A stretch of 7,015 nucleotides of DNA, from positions 1-7,015 of the forward strand of contig URWB01000114.1 of assembly GCA_900551415.1 (NCBI GenBank), given 5' to 3'. Origin of the DNA: an uncultured Eubacteriales bacterium (GTDB lineage Bacteria > Bacillota > Clostridia > Peptostreptococcales > Anaerovoracaceae). The translations under genes were made by a program, and so were the position numbers. Below the pieces are notes generated by a model, which did not search any database, was not told the origin of the DNA, and saw only the letters and a list, made by a program, of their open reading frames with translations. Shown one piece after another: positions 1 through 6,352 of the stretch; positions within the stretch are counted from its first letter, which is position 1; every line of letters begins with the position of its first letter.

Positions 1-98
1 ATCAGAGATTTCTATGCGCACATGGCGCTCACCCATGAGCGCCGCTTCGCAAGGTACTTTTGTCGTGATTCCGGAAATATCGCTATGCGATATTTCCG
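1..98 (+). repeat. 98-bp intergenic repeat, copy A (inverted partner at 2919-3016)
   Basis: Direct comparison shows this stretch matches the reverse complement of 2919-3016 over 98 bases without gaps. There are eight differences (positions 15, 56, 62, 63, 74 and the three hairpin-loop bases 84-86). Each copy has two stem-loops: a GC-rich one (24-31 with 36-43, 8 bp, 4-nt loop) and a long AT-richer one at the end of the unit. Short ORFs across it are not gene-like, because both copies lie between genes and the reading frames continue into unrelated sequence. The copy starts at the window edge, so its true left end may lie outside. This fits a small non-coding dispersed repeat (REP- or MITE-like), but no family is recognised and no transposase is present. 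Confidence 0.8.
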
Positions 99-104
99 GA
101 ATCA
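66..104. repeat. Perfect 18-bp stem-loop at the end of repeat copy A
   Basis: Bases 66-83 pair perfectly with 87-104 around the 3-nt loop TAT, giving an 18-bp palindrome. The pairing runs six bases beyond the part shared with copy B (which ends at 98). In copy B the equivalent stem is shorter and includes G-T wobbles. The hairpin abuts the terminator that begins at 106. It could stabilise transcript 3' ends or be a recognition structure for mobilisation of the repeat; which one is inference. Confidence 0.7.
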
Positions 105-105
105 T

Positions 106-147
106 AAAAAAACCGCCCAAGGCCTGTCGCTTTGGGCGGATTTTTTT
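106..147 (-). terminator. Bidirectional rho-independent terminator after the YdbC-like gene
   Basis: Bases 113-120 (CCGCCCAA) pair with 132-139 (TTGGGCGG) in an 8-bp GC-rich stem with an 11-nt loop. Seven T follow on the plus strand (141-147) and seven A precede (106-112), which read as a T run on the minus strand. It can therefore terminate in both directions. On the minus strand it directly follows the TAA stop (146-148) of the YdbC-like gene, its likely main user. On the plus strand it would stop anything transcribed through repeat copy A. Confidence 0.85.
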
Positions 148-637
148 ATCCAAGATTCGTTTCTTCCTGCAGTTCTTCGTCGGCTTCTAAGGAAAAAATT
201 TCCGCGGCGGTTGTTTCAGCGTCCTGCGGTGTTTCCGCGACAGGCGTAAAAGCGGCAGTCTCTCGTGAATCCTCCGCGAACGCCTCGCCGTCAGCCTGGC
301 ACTCTCTCATACCGTCCGGCTCGCAGCAAGCGCAGATCTCTTCATCCTCCCGCGGCACCCACTGTTCCCGCGCGCGCTGATGATTTCGAAGCTCCTTGCC
401 GAAGCAGTGGTTGAGGATCTGCATCAGGCTGAACATTTCCTGCTTAGAGAGCGTAATTCCACGGCTCATATGCGTATGCGCCGCGTCCCATTCTCTGATA
501 TCCAGCTTCGCGTTGCCTCCGTTCCATTCGACAACATTCGCCTCCTTCGTCCAACCCTTCGACGATTGTCCGTATACACCTAAGTGTCTGACGATCTCAA
601 ACGAAAATTCTCCTTCTCTGTTTCCTTGTCTTGGCAT
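146..637 (-). CDS. YdbC/PC4-family ssDNA-binding protein with long acidic C-terminal tail
   Basis: The 163-residue protein has a PC4-like domain of the bacterial YdbC type at about residues 11-76. It is recognisable from the run FSFEIVRHLGV, SSKGWTKE.NVVEWNG, AKLDIREW...H..M.RGITLS. PC4/YdbC proteins bind single-stranded nucleic acid in the cytoplasm; a role in DNA replication, repair or transcription is known for the family, not shown here. YdbC proteins are usually little longer than this domain. Here residues 97-163 form a tail with 22 Asp/Glu and only two Arg, plus a C102-x-C104-C105 and C113 cysteine group. The frame opens upstream, but the ATG at 637 is chosen because AAGGGAG (645-651) lies 7 nt before it and the domain begins soon after. 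It has its own promoter (676-704) and terminator (106-147). Domain assignment is firm; the function of the tail is unknown. Confidence 0.88.
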   Translation of the reverse strand: MPRQGNREGEFSFEIVRHLGVYGQSSKGWTKEANVVEWNGGNAKLDIREWDAAHTHMSRGITLSKQEMFSLMQILNHCFGKELRNHQRAREQWVPREDEEICACCEPDGMRECQADGEAFAEDSRETAAFTPVAETPQDAETTAAEIFSLEADEELQEETNLG

Positions 638-642
638 TTTGT

Positions 643-660
643 AACTCCCTTCTCGGAGTT
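643..660 (-). promoter_or_regulatory. Hairpin enclosing the ribosome binding site of the YdbC-like gene
   Basis: On the minus strand AACTCC (660-655) can pair with GGAGTT (648-643) around a 6-nt loop. The GGAG of the Shine-Dalgarno sequence AAGGGAG sits in the 3' arm, 7 nt before the ATG at 637. A 6-bp stem could partly hide the ribosome binding site. The pairing is seen in the sequence; a regulatory effect, such as autocontrol by the nucleic-acid-binding product, is inference. Confidence 0.4.
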
Positions 661-675
661 TCCCTTTGCAAAGAC

Positions 676-704
676 AATGTAACACAAATTTCACTATTTG
701 TCAA
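676..704 (-). promoter_or_regulatory. Sigma-A promoter of the YdbC-like gene
   Basis: On the minus strand a perfect -35 box TTGACA (704-699), a 17-bp spacer and a -10 box TACATT (681-676) are present. Transcription would start near 669, giving a leader of about 30 nt. The promoter begins 20 bp after the stop codon of the upstream aminotransferase. Confidence 0.8.
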
Positions 705-724
705 TAATTTTCTGTATTTTTCTT

Positions 725-1972
725 CTATCTATTTTCCACGCGCGCCAAAGCAGCCTTTATCTTTGCCGGAAGCGCCGCGCAAACCTTTTCCGAAATCGAG
801 GCGATGGAAACTCTGACGCCCTTAGCCAGCGGCACCAAAAAGATTCCTTCCTTTTCCAACTCCGCGGATACCGCATCCGGATCCGCGCACGGAATCGAGG
901 CGAAAAAGCCCGCATCGAACGGTACGATTTCCAGGCCGACCTCCCGCGCGGCGGTTTCAAACGCCTTGCCGCGGCGCAGCAGCATATCACGAAAACCCTC
1001 GCGTTCCTCGTCAACTCTGGCTTTGAGCTTCGGGTCCGCGTAAATCTTCGCTACGATCATCTGCGGCGCCCGCGCGCAGTTCGACCACGAGGCCCTCGAA
1101 GAAAACTCGCAGACCTGTTTGAACTCCTCCGCGATTTCCTTCGTTTTTGCCATGCAGACCAAGGCGCCGCAGCGCATGCCATACAGCGTATAGGTCTTTG
1201 AAAAGCTGTGAGAAATCAGCGGCAGTACCGACTCCGGCAGGCTCTCCAGGATCGGTAAAAAATTGCGTGGATTATGGTCGTGGCTCGAAAATTCAATGTA
1301 GGCGATATCGACCACCAAGGCGACTTTCTTTCCCGCGCTGTGCTTTCGCAGCACCTCCGCCACGCCCTGCCAGTCCTCATCCGTCAGTGAATAGCCGGTC
1401 GGGTTATGCGCCGGCGTATTGAGGATGATGACCAGCCGCTCCTGCTTGGCGAGCAGGGAAACAACCTTTTTTTCAAAATCCGCGAGGTGAAAGTTCCTCT
1501 CGTCGTTAAAAAACGCGCAGGTTTCTGTTCCGCGCCCGAGTTCCTGCGCGATCGTGCTGTACGGCGCCCAGTACCAGTCCGAAACCAGGATCTTGTCGCC
1601 GCGCTCAGAATAGTTCGCGATCGCGTTACGCAGCGCGCCGGTACCGCCCGGAGCCGCGACCGCAGTCATATAGGCGTGCGGCTGATAGTTTCCGCACACG
1701 TCCTTGATTACCGCCTCCCGAAACTCCGGTACGCCCGCGATCGGCGCGTATTCCGCGTATTCCTTCGGAGTCAGACTATGAAAGACCTCGTCTACGGAGG
1801 ACAATACGATCAGTTCGCCTTCATCATCCAGCAGCGCACCGATGGTAGCGTTGACGACCTTATCCTTGCCTTCCTTCGCGATCATCGCCTTCGCGCGATT
1901 GCTGATGCCGAAAATTTTGTCTTCTTTTGGTATATTTCTGTTTTGCTTTGCCGCAAAAATCATTTCGTCCAT
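725..1972 (-). CDS. Class I/II PLP-dependent aminotransferase
   Basis: The 415-residue protein is a cytoplasmic pyridoxal-phosphate enzyme of aminotransferase fold type I. It shows the phosphate-side glycine motif APGGTGALR (107-115), NTPAHNPTG with the conserved Asn190, DIAY with Asp222 and Tyr225, the Schiff-base lysine in SHSFSKTYTLYGMR (Lys259) with Arg267, and a C-terminal RVSIAS whose Arg387 should bind the substrate carboxylate. Length and order of motifs match a complete aspartate/tyrosine/aromatic-type aminotransferase; the amino donor cannot be read from the sequence. The frame is open 28 codons further upstream, but the ATG at 1972 has a strong AAGGAGG (1979-1985) 6 nt before it, and the upstream codons overlap the promoter. 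It is transcribed divergently from the M23 gene. No terminator is visible between it and the YdbC-like gene, so read-through is likely. Confidence 0.93.
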   Translation of the reverse strand: MDEMIFAAKQNRNIPKEDKIFGISNRAKAMIAKEGKDKVVNATIGALLDDEGELIVLSSVDEVFHSLTPKEYAEYAPIAGVPEFREAVIKDVCGNYQPHAYMTAVAAPGGTGALRNAIANYSERGDKILVSDWYWAPYSTIAQELGRGTETCAFFNDERNFHLADFEKKVVSLLAKQERLVIILNTPAHNPTGYSLTDEDWQGVAEVLRKHSAGKKVALVVDIAYIEFSSHDHNPRNFLPILESLPESVLPLISHSFSKTYTLYGMRCGALVCMAKTKEIAEEFKQVCEFSSRASWSNCARAPQMIVAKIYADPKLKARVDEEREGFRDMLLRRGKAFETAAREVGLEIVPFDAGFFASIPCADPDAVSAELEKEGIFLVPLAKGVRVSIASISEKVCAALPAKIKAALARVENR

Positions 1973-2005
1973 GCAGTGCCTCCTTTGTAAAAAAAAATTA
2001 TATCT

Positions 2006-2034
2006 AGTATAATATGTTTTTTTGTTTTTTACAA
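2006..2034 (-). promoter_or_regulatory. Sigma-A promoter of the aminotransferase gene
   Basis: On the minus strand -35 TTGTAA (2034-2029), a 17-bp A-rich spacer and -10 TATACT (2011-2006) are present. A second TATAAT hexamer lies just downstream (2002-1997) but has no good -35 partner. The -35 box lies in one arm of an inverted repeat, TTTACAA (2028-2034) and TTGTAAA (2063-2069), within the divergent intergenic region; this could be an operator, though the match is short. Confidence 0.65.
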
Positions 2035-2044
2035 GCATGTATTT

Positions 2045-2073
2045 GCATGAAAGCAAAAGTTTTTGTAAACAAT
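2045..2073 (+). promoter_or_regulatory. Candidate forespore (sigma-F-like) promoter of the M23 gene
   Basis: GCATG (2045-2049), a 15-bp spacer and GTAAACAAT (2065-2073) resemble the known sigma-F pattern of GYATA, 15 bp, then GG..A...T, with one mismatch in each element. An alternative sigma-A reading of the same bases is TTGCAT (2043-2048), 17 bp, TAAACA (2066-2071), which is weak in the -10. Either gives a short leader, with GGAGGTG (2084-2090) 5 nt before the ATG. The sigma-F reading is attractive because spoIIQ is a forespore gene in spore formers, but it is inference. Confidence 0.4.
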
Positions 2074-2095
2074 ATGATCAACTGGAGGTGAAATC

Positions 2096-2824
2096 ATGCG
2101 TCAAGCACAAAGAAAAAAAGAAAAAGACAGAGTCGCGATCGCGCTCATGCTCGCGTTCTGCGTCATCGCGCTGACTTCTATTTTTACTATAAAATCAAAT
2201 ATCGACAAGATCAACGGCAGCGCGCGGCAAAATCCGCTTCCGGTCTCTGACCGGGCACCAACTTCTTCACTCGAAAAATCGTCCGGAGCTTCTCAAAAAC
2301 CAGAGGCTTCCACAAGTCAAAGCGGCGGCAAAACCGCGGACACCGCGGGCGCCAACGTGCCGACCGTTGACAGCAAGCAAAAAACCGCCGCGCGGGAAGC
2401 ACAAGCACCACGCTTCAGCAAACCCATCAAAGGGAATGCATACACCGTCACCAATCCGTACGCGATGGAGCATCTGCTCTACTCGATTACGCTCGATCAG
2501 TACATGACCCATTGCGGTACGGATATCGAGGCGGACGCCGATACGCAGGTTCTGGCTGTTGCGGACGGTACGGTCACCGCAGTCTATACAGATGACCGCT
2601 ACGGCCTCTCGGTAGAAATCACACATCCCCACGATATGATGACAATCTACTCGAATTTATCAACCAACGAAATGGTGGAAGTCGGTGATACGATCAAGCA
2701 GGGTCAGATTATCGGCGGTGTCGGCGCCACCGGACTCTTTGAAGCACTGGAACCGCCGCATCTGCACTTTGAAATGCTGCAAGACGGTGTCTATGTCGAT
2801 CCGCAGGAACACATCGAGTTCTAA
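2096..2824 (+). CDS. SpoIIQ-like membrane-anchored M23 (LytM) metallopeptidase-family protein
   Basis: The 242-residue protein has a very basic N-terminus (residues 1-12), one membrane segment (about 13-32), a low-complexity Ser/Ala/Thr/Gln linker (about 42-105) and a C-terminal M23 domain (about 110-240). The zinc ligands are present: His139 and Asp143 in HCGTDI, and His224 in PHLHFEM, together with His222. In the position usually filled by the YxHLS motif the protein reads Tyr185-Ser-Asn187-Leu-Ser, so one of the two catalytic histidines is Asn. The stretch around EHLLYSITLDQYMTHCGTDI and the overall architecture resemble clostridial SpoIIQ, the forespore partner of SpoIIIAH in the engulfment channel. 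A generic cell-wall endopeptidase or LytM scaffold is the alternative. The product should sit in the membrane with its M23 domain outside. The gene stands alone, divergent from the aminotransferase, and the neighbouring spoIID often found with spoIIQ is absent here. M23 assignment is firm, SpoIIQ identity moderate. Confidence 0.9.
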   Translation: MRQAQRKKEKDRVAIALMLAFCVIALTSIFTIKSNIDKINGSARQNPLPVSDRAPTSSLEKSSGASQKPEASTSQSGGKTADTAGANVPTVDSKQKTAAREAQAPRFSKPIKGNAYTVTNPYAMEHLLYSITLDQYMTHCGTDIEADADTQVLAVADGTVTAVYTDDRYGLSVEITHPHDMMTIYSNLSTNEMVEVGDTIKQGQIIGGVGATGLFEALEPPHLHFEMLQDGVYVDPQEHIEF

Positions 2825-2859
2825 AAACCATCGTATTATATTTTCTTTTGTGTATCGAA

Positions 2860-2905
2860 AGGGCTGCCGCGGCTCACGGTGATTTCCCGCTGCTGCGACA
2901 GCCCT
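2860..2905 (+). terminator. Stem-loop after the M23 gene, possible weak terminator
   Basis: AGGGCTG (2860-2866) pairs with CAGCCCT (2899-2905). After one mismatch six more pairs form inside (2868-2873 with 2892-2897, one a G-T). The stem is strong and lies about 35 nt after the M23 stop, but it is followed only by a C/T/A-rich stretch rather than a clean T run. Termination on the plus strand is therefore plausible but not assured. Confidence 0.45.
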
Positions 2906-2918
2906 CTCCTTATTATGT

Positions 2919-3016
2919 CGGAAATATCGCTATGCGATATTTTCGGAATCACGGAAAAAGCACCTTGCGAAGCGGCGCTCATGGGTGAGCGCCATGTGCG
3001 CGTAGAAATCTCTGAT
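2919..3016 (-). repeat. 98-bp intergenic repeat, copy B (inverted relative to copy A)
   Basis: This is the reverse complement of 1-98 with eight mismatches and no gaps (see copy A). It fills most of the convergent gap between the stop codons of the M23 gene (2824) and the surface-protein gene (3039). Its hairpin end faces the M23-side stem-loop at 2860-2905, just as copy A's hairpin end faces the terminator at 106-147. Read on the minus strand, the 8-bp GC-rich hairpin with the following short T stretch could also serve as the otherwise missing terminator of the surface-protein gene. Confidence 0.8.
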
Positions 3017-3038
3017 TCCGTTACGCTTTTGCCTGATT

Positions 3039-6000
3039 CTATTTTTCTTCTCTTTTGCGAAGTACCGCCGCAAGTCCGCATGCGGAAAGCAGCAGAAGCA
3101 GTGCGCTTCCTGCAAGTACAGCGTCATCGCCGGTCTTTGGAACTTTGGTCTTGTTTTGCGGTGTGGCCGGTTTATCCGGAGTTTCCGGTTTCCTTGGGTT
3201 TTCCGGTTTCGTAGGCTCGTCCGGTGTTTCCGGATCTTCTGCCTTTGCCCGAAAAACAGCGTCGATCGTATGATTTTTCCATACATTTTTGAAGGTATAA
3301 TCCGAAAGCGCGCCGACACTTACCCCGTCTACCAGAACGTCCTTGATTTCATAGCCCTCTGCCGCCGCGATGGCAAAGCGCTTATCCGAACCCGCGCTGA
3401 CCGTAACGTAGCCGTTCGGCGCAATGCTGCCGCCCTCGCCCGCAGCCGCTTTGATCGTGTAATATGTGGTTACCGGTCCGATCGGCCCAATCGGCGCTTC
3501 TTCTTTTACCATCTTTGTCTGGCATACATTACCCGGAATATAGATCGGATACATTTCACTGCCGCCGCGCGGAATCGTCATCTGTACGTTCCCGCTTGTC
3601 GAAAGAAGCTCGCCTGCCGCAAAATCAGCTCCGTCTAGCACACCGGTTCCGGTGAATACCATCGGCGTCTTTACGAGTTCCTCTAAATGATTTCTCCAAT
3701 CTGCTTTCAGCTTGCATGTCACCGTAACCGCATGCCCGTCCCCACTGATCGTAAAGGCTTCGGCTTTAAAGATCGGGCTGGTAAATTTATAGTCGCTCGC
3801 TTCCTTTCCTCTCAAACGCTTGTCCAGTTCCAGGGTCAAGGTGAATGTGAGATTTGGATTATCCAGCGTCCCCGCTTCCTTAAACAGGTTTCGCAGACTA
3901 TCGGACATTGTATACGATGCGGTATACGGAACTTCATACGTTCCGTCTGCGGTTTTATCTTTGTCATAGTCAAGCTGCGCTTTGCTCGTCGTAATCAGCA
4001 GGCTTCCAAAGTCCTGGGTTGGCTGCACCAGCGCGACCGCGTAACCGTTCGGATGCCCCTCCGGAATCGTCACTTCAATGCCGGACTCGGTGATCTTTGT
4101 ATGGTGAATCCGCGCGCGGGCTGCCCGGGAGGCATCGCCTTGTATCCCTGCCTCCGTTTCCGGCTTGACGTTCTCGTCAACCGGAATCGCAATCGCGTAT
4201 ACGATCTGCGGAGCCTCTGCAGCAAGTGTCAATCCGCCGACGGTCCTCCTTGCCGCGCCATCCCGCTGCATCCAGTAGGTTGCATGCGGGTGTGACCAAC
4301 CATGGGAAACAGATACGGCCTTTAACGCCTCATTGCTCTCCGCACTCGCGTTGCCAAGCTTCAAATTCAAGCTGTCAGGAGCCGGGGTGAGGGTTTTGTT
4401 GTCTTTTACAAAGTAAATATTTTTATCCGAAAGATTGATCTTATCCGAAATATTCAGGTACCGTGTAATATGGCTAAAAACTTTATCACTTTTTTCAGAA
4501 ATCGCTATATCATTCGATACTCCCCCGGTAGTTTCGATTGCATCATTGTTTTTGCTTATCGTCACATGCATTTTGTTTCCGGAAACAGAGCCTCCGTCCA
4601 ATTCTACGCATGGTACGCAGCCTTTGTAATCACTCGCTTCATACGCAATCCCGCCGCCGAATGATTTTGTCTGATTATCCGCAACGGTTCCGGCTTCCAG
4701 AATTAATGTTCCGCCACGGCGCACATAAATCCCACCACCCTCATTCTTGGCAACATTATTGGAGATCTTCCCGCCTTTCATAATAAATGTACCGACGCTG
4801 ACCATCACACCTCCGCCGGTCTGGGCTGAATAATTGTTGCAAATTTCTGCACCATCATACATCGTTACCGTTGAGGAACCGAAATTGTTTGCCATAGCAA
4901 GTCCGCCTCCACGGTCACTTGCTATGTTGTTATTAATTTTTCCATAAATGTGGAGGGCACCGCCCGTCCCTTGTGAATAGATCGTTCCATATCCGGTATG
5001 ATTATCATGAATCCATGCATTCGGTCCGATCGTAACATTAAAATTATCATTCTGGATGTTTAAGGCGTTCCTGCTTCCCTGCATTCCCGTGATTTCACCG
5101 TCGAAGTAGACGATACCGTCATAAGAATCTGCGATTCCAATCATGTTTTTAAGGTTTTTAATTACGGTATTTTTTCCAACATTCAAATTGCAAGCTAGAA
5201 CCGCAATCGCACTTTCTCCTTTGTCAAGATCTGAAATCACGGCATTTTGTTGGATGCTTCCAACCGCGTCATTCCGCAAGTGCAGTGCAACGCCGTTCGT
5301 ACCTTGCCACATATCGGCATCGCCTTTAATATTGTGAATTTTACCTCCAATGGTAATGCTGCCGCCGTCGGCATAGATCGCGCGGCCAACCATGTTTCGG
5401 ATTTCAGCGCCGGCTTCCATCAGAAGTGTACCGCCCTGTGTCCAAACTGCGCCCGCTGGACCAACTTCGCCTTCCGCTGATCCTTTGGTGCGATCCGTAA
5501 CCATTGTGTCTTCCATCGCGCTTCCGGCTTCCATCTTCAGTACCGCTTGATTTGTCACACGAACTGCCGACATGCCGCCGTAATTCCTTAAAACAGTTCC
5601 CGCACCGAGTGTGATCGTGCAGGCTTTGGTCGCGTTGGAGGCAATGATCGCGTCCTGTACATAGGTGCTGTTATTCGGCGTGCCTCCTTCGTTTTCCCCT
5701 TGACTGACAGCCTGCGCAAAGACAGTACCCACATGTAAGCCGCCATCATCCAAGATGATGTTTCTGAGCGTCAGGCTTGCCGGTGCTTTGGCAGTTTGAA
5801 TCTCAATCATCGCCGGATTGTAGGTGCCGCGGGCAGTATCCTGCTGCGTCGCGAAGCCTGCTCCGCGGCTGACCGTCGGGGTTGGCTCGCCCTCGCCGAC
5901 GATCGTCACAGCGTGGTCATAAAATCTCGCGCATTCCTTTGCTGTCAAATCAGACATAACATGGATCGTGAATGCTTTCCCTGTGTCCGGTTCTTGATAC

Positions 6001-6248
6001 ACAACCTCCGCGGCTTTTGCCAGCGTTGCGTAAGGCTTCGCCTCGCTGCCGTTACCGCTCTCGTCACTGCCTGATCCGGAGACATAGATATCCTGCGCCG
6101 CGGCAGGTGCGGTCAGTGATAATCCTCCGCGCACTTCTTCTGTTCCTGCCTGTGGTGACAATGCTGCGTTTTGGTCTGTTTCTTCCGAATCAGCAAAAGT
6201 TTCACTCTGCTCCTGTACAGCCGGAACATCCTGATCGGCAAATGCCAT
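3039..6248 (-). CDS. Sortase-anchored beta-helix surface protein (open body of an interrupted gene)
   Basis: This 1069-codon open frame encodes the mature part of a large cell-wall surface protein. In its own numbering there is an acidic Gln/Glu-rich start (5-40), then DIYVSGSGSD...G...KPYATLAKA (53-79), typical of right-handed parallel beta-helix proteins. Helix coils continue to about 560, with repeated GGG(I/V/L) plus NN.A rungs at 430-560. A region without a recognised domain follows (about 590-925). Next come a divergent InlB B-repeat-like module (about 928-1001: YYTIKAAAGEGGSIAPNG, then VDGV and F.NVW), a Pro/Glu/Lys wall-spanning stretch (1004-1035), the sorting motif VPKTG (1036-1040), a hydrophobic segment (1043-1063) and RKREEK. 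Such proteins are usually adhesins or host-interaction factors linked to peptidoglycan by sortase; the ligand is unknown. The Met at 6248 has no ribosome binding site. The natural start is almost surely the ATG at 6308, with a signal peptide broken by an in-frame stop (next entry), so as read the gene may be a recent pseudogene. Confidence 0.85.
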   Translation of the reverse strand: MAFADQDVPAVQEQSETFADSEETDQNAALSPQAGTEEVRGGLSLTAPAAAQDIYVSGSGSDESGNGSEAKPYATLAKAAEVVYQEPDTGKAFTIHVMSDLTAKECARFYDHAVTIVGEGEPTPTVSRGAGFATQQDTARGTYNPAMIEIQTAKAPASLTLRNIILDDGGLHVGTVFAQAVSQGENEGGTPNNSTYVQDAIIASNATKACTITLGAGTVLRNYGGMSAVRVTNQAVLKMEAGSAMEDTMVTDRTKGSAEGEVGPAGAVWTQGGTLLMEAGAEIRNMVGRAIYADGGSITIGGKIHNIKGDADMWQGTNGVALHLRNDAVGSIQQNAVISDLDKGESAIAVLACNLNVGKNTVIKNLKNMIGIADSYDGIVYFDGEITGMQGSRNALNIQNDNFNVTIGPNAWIHDNHTGYGTIYSQGTGGALHIYGKINNNIASDRGGGLAMANNFGSSTVTMYDGAEICNNYSAQTGGGVMVSVGTFIMKGGKISNNVAKNEGGGIYVRRGGTLILEAGTVADNQTKSFGGGIAYEASDYKGCVPCVELDGGSVSGNKMHVTISKNNDAIETTGGVSNDIAISEKSDKVFSHITRYLNISDKINLSDKNIYFVKDNKTLTPAPDSLNLKLGNASAESNEALKAVSVSHGWSHPHATYWMQRDGAARRTVGGLTLAAEAPQIVYAIAIPVDENVKPETEAGIQGDASRAARARIHHTKITESGIEVTIPEGHPNGYAVALVQPTQDFGSLLITTSKAQLDYDKDKTADGTYEVPYTASYTMSDSLRNLFKEAGTLDNPNLTFTLTLELDKRLRGKEASDYKFTSPIFKAEAFTISGDGHAVTVTCKLKADWRNHLEELVKTPMVFTGTGVLDGADFAAGELLSTSGNVQMTIPRGGSEMYPIYIPGNVCQTKMVKEEAPIGPIGPVTTYYTIKAAAGEGGSIAPNGYVTVSAGSDKRFAIAAAEGYEIKDVLVDGVSVGALSDYTFKNVWKNHTIDAVFRAKAEDPETPDEPTKPENPRKPETPDKPATPQNKTKVPKTGDDAVLAGSALLLLLSACGLAAVLRKREEK

Positions 6249-6308
6249 CGTCGGAACTTAACAGAATACTACAGCTACGCACATCAAAGCAATCAAAAAT
6301 CTCTTCAT
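6237..6308 (-). pseudogene. Signal-peptide region of the surface protein with in-frame TAA
   Basis: From ATG 6308-6306 the minus strand reads MKRFLIALMCVAVVFC, then TAA (6260-6258), then VPTMAFA and the acidic mature start DQDV, all in the frame of the 1069-codon body. With any amino acid at codon 17 this is a textbook Sec signal peptide: Lys-Arg n-region, hydrophobic core and a likely cleavage after AFA. GAGGTG (6319-6314) lies 5 nt before the ATG, a proper ribosome binding site. The stop is a single-codon event, not a frameshift, because the frame is the same on both sides. A one-base change from TTA (Leu), TCA (Ser) or CAA (Gln) would explain it. Without read-through the protein could be made only by re-initiation at 6248, and then would not be secreted. 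Confidence 0.85.
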
Positions 6309-6352
6309 CTTCCCACCTCTCTTTCTTCATTCCCACATACAACAAATTCGAT

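Noticed and set aside
22..380. Plus-strand ORFs of 75 and 82 codons over repeat copy A and the terminator region
   Set aside because: They cross a hairpin repeat and a terminator, have no ribosome binding site, and overlap the well-supported YdbC-like gene on the other strand.
1406..1990. 194-codon plus-strand ORF opposite the aminotransferase
   Set aside because: It is a shadow of the aminotransferase gene with very high Arg content and no family features.
2930..3319. 129-codon minus-strand ORF spanning repeat copy B
   Set aside because: It overlaps the C-terminal part of the surface-protein gene in another frame, is Arg-rich and lacks a ribosome binding site.
6258..6260. Selenocysteine or other recoding at codon 17 of the surface protein
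   Set aside because: The stop is TAA, not TGA, and no recoding element is recognisable. Mutation or sequence error is simpler.
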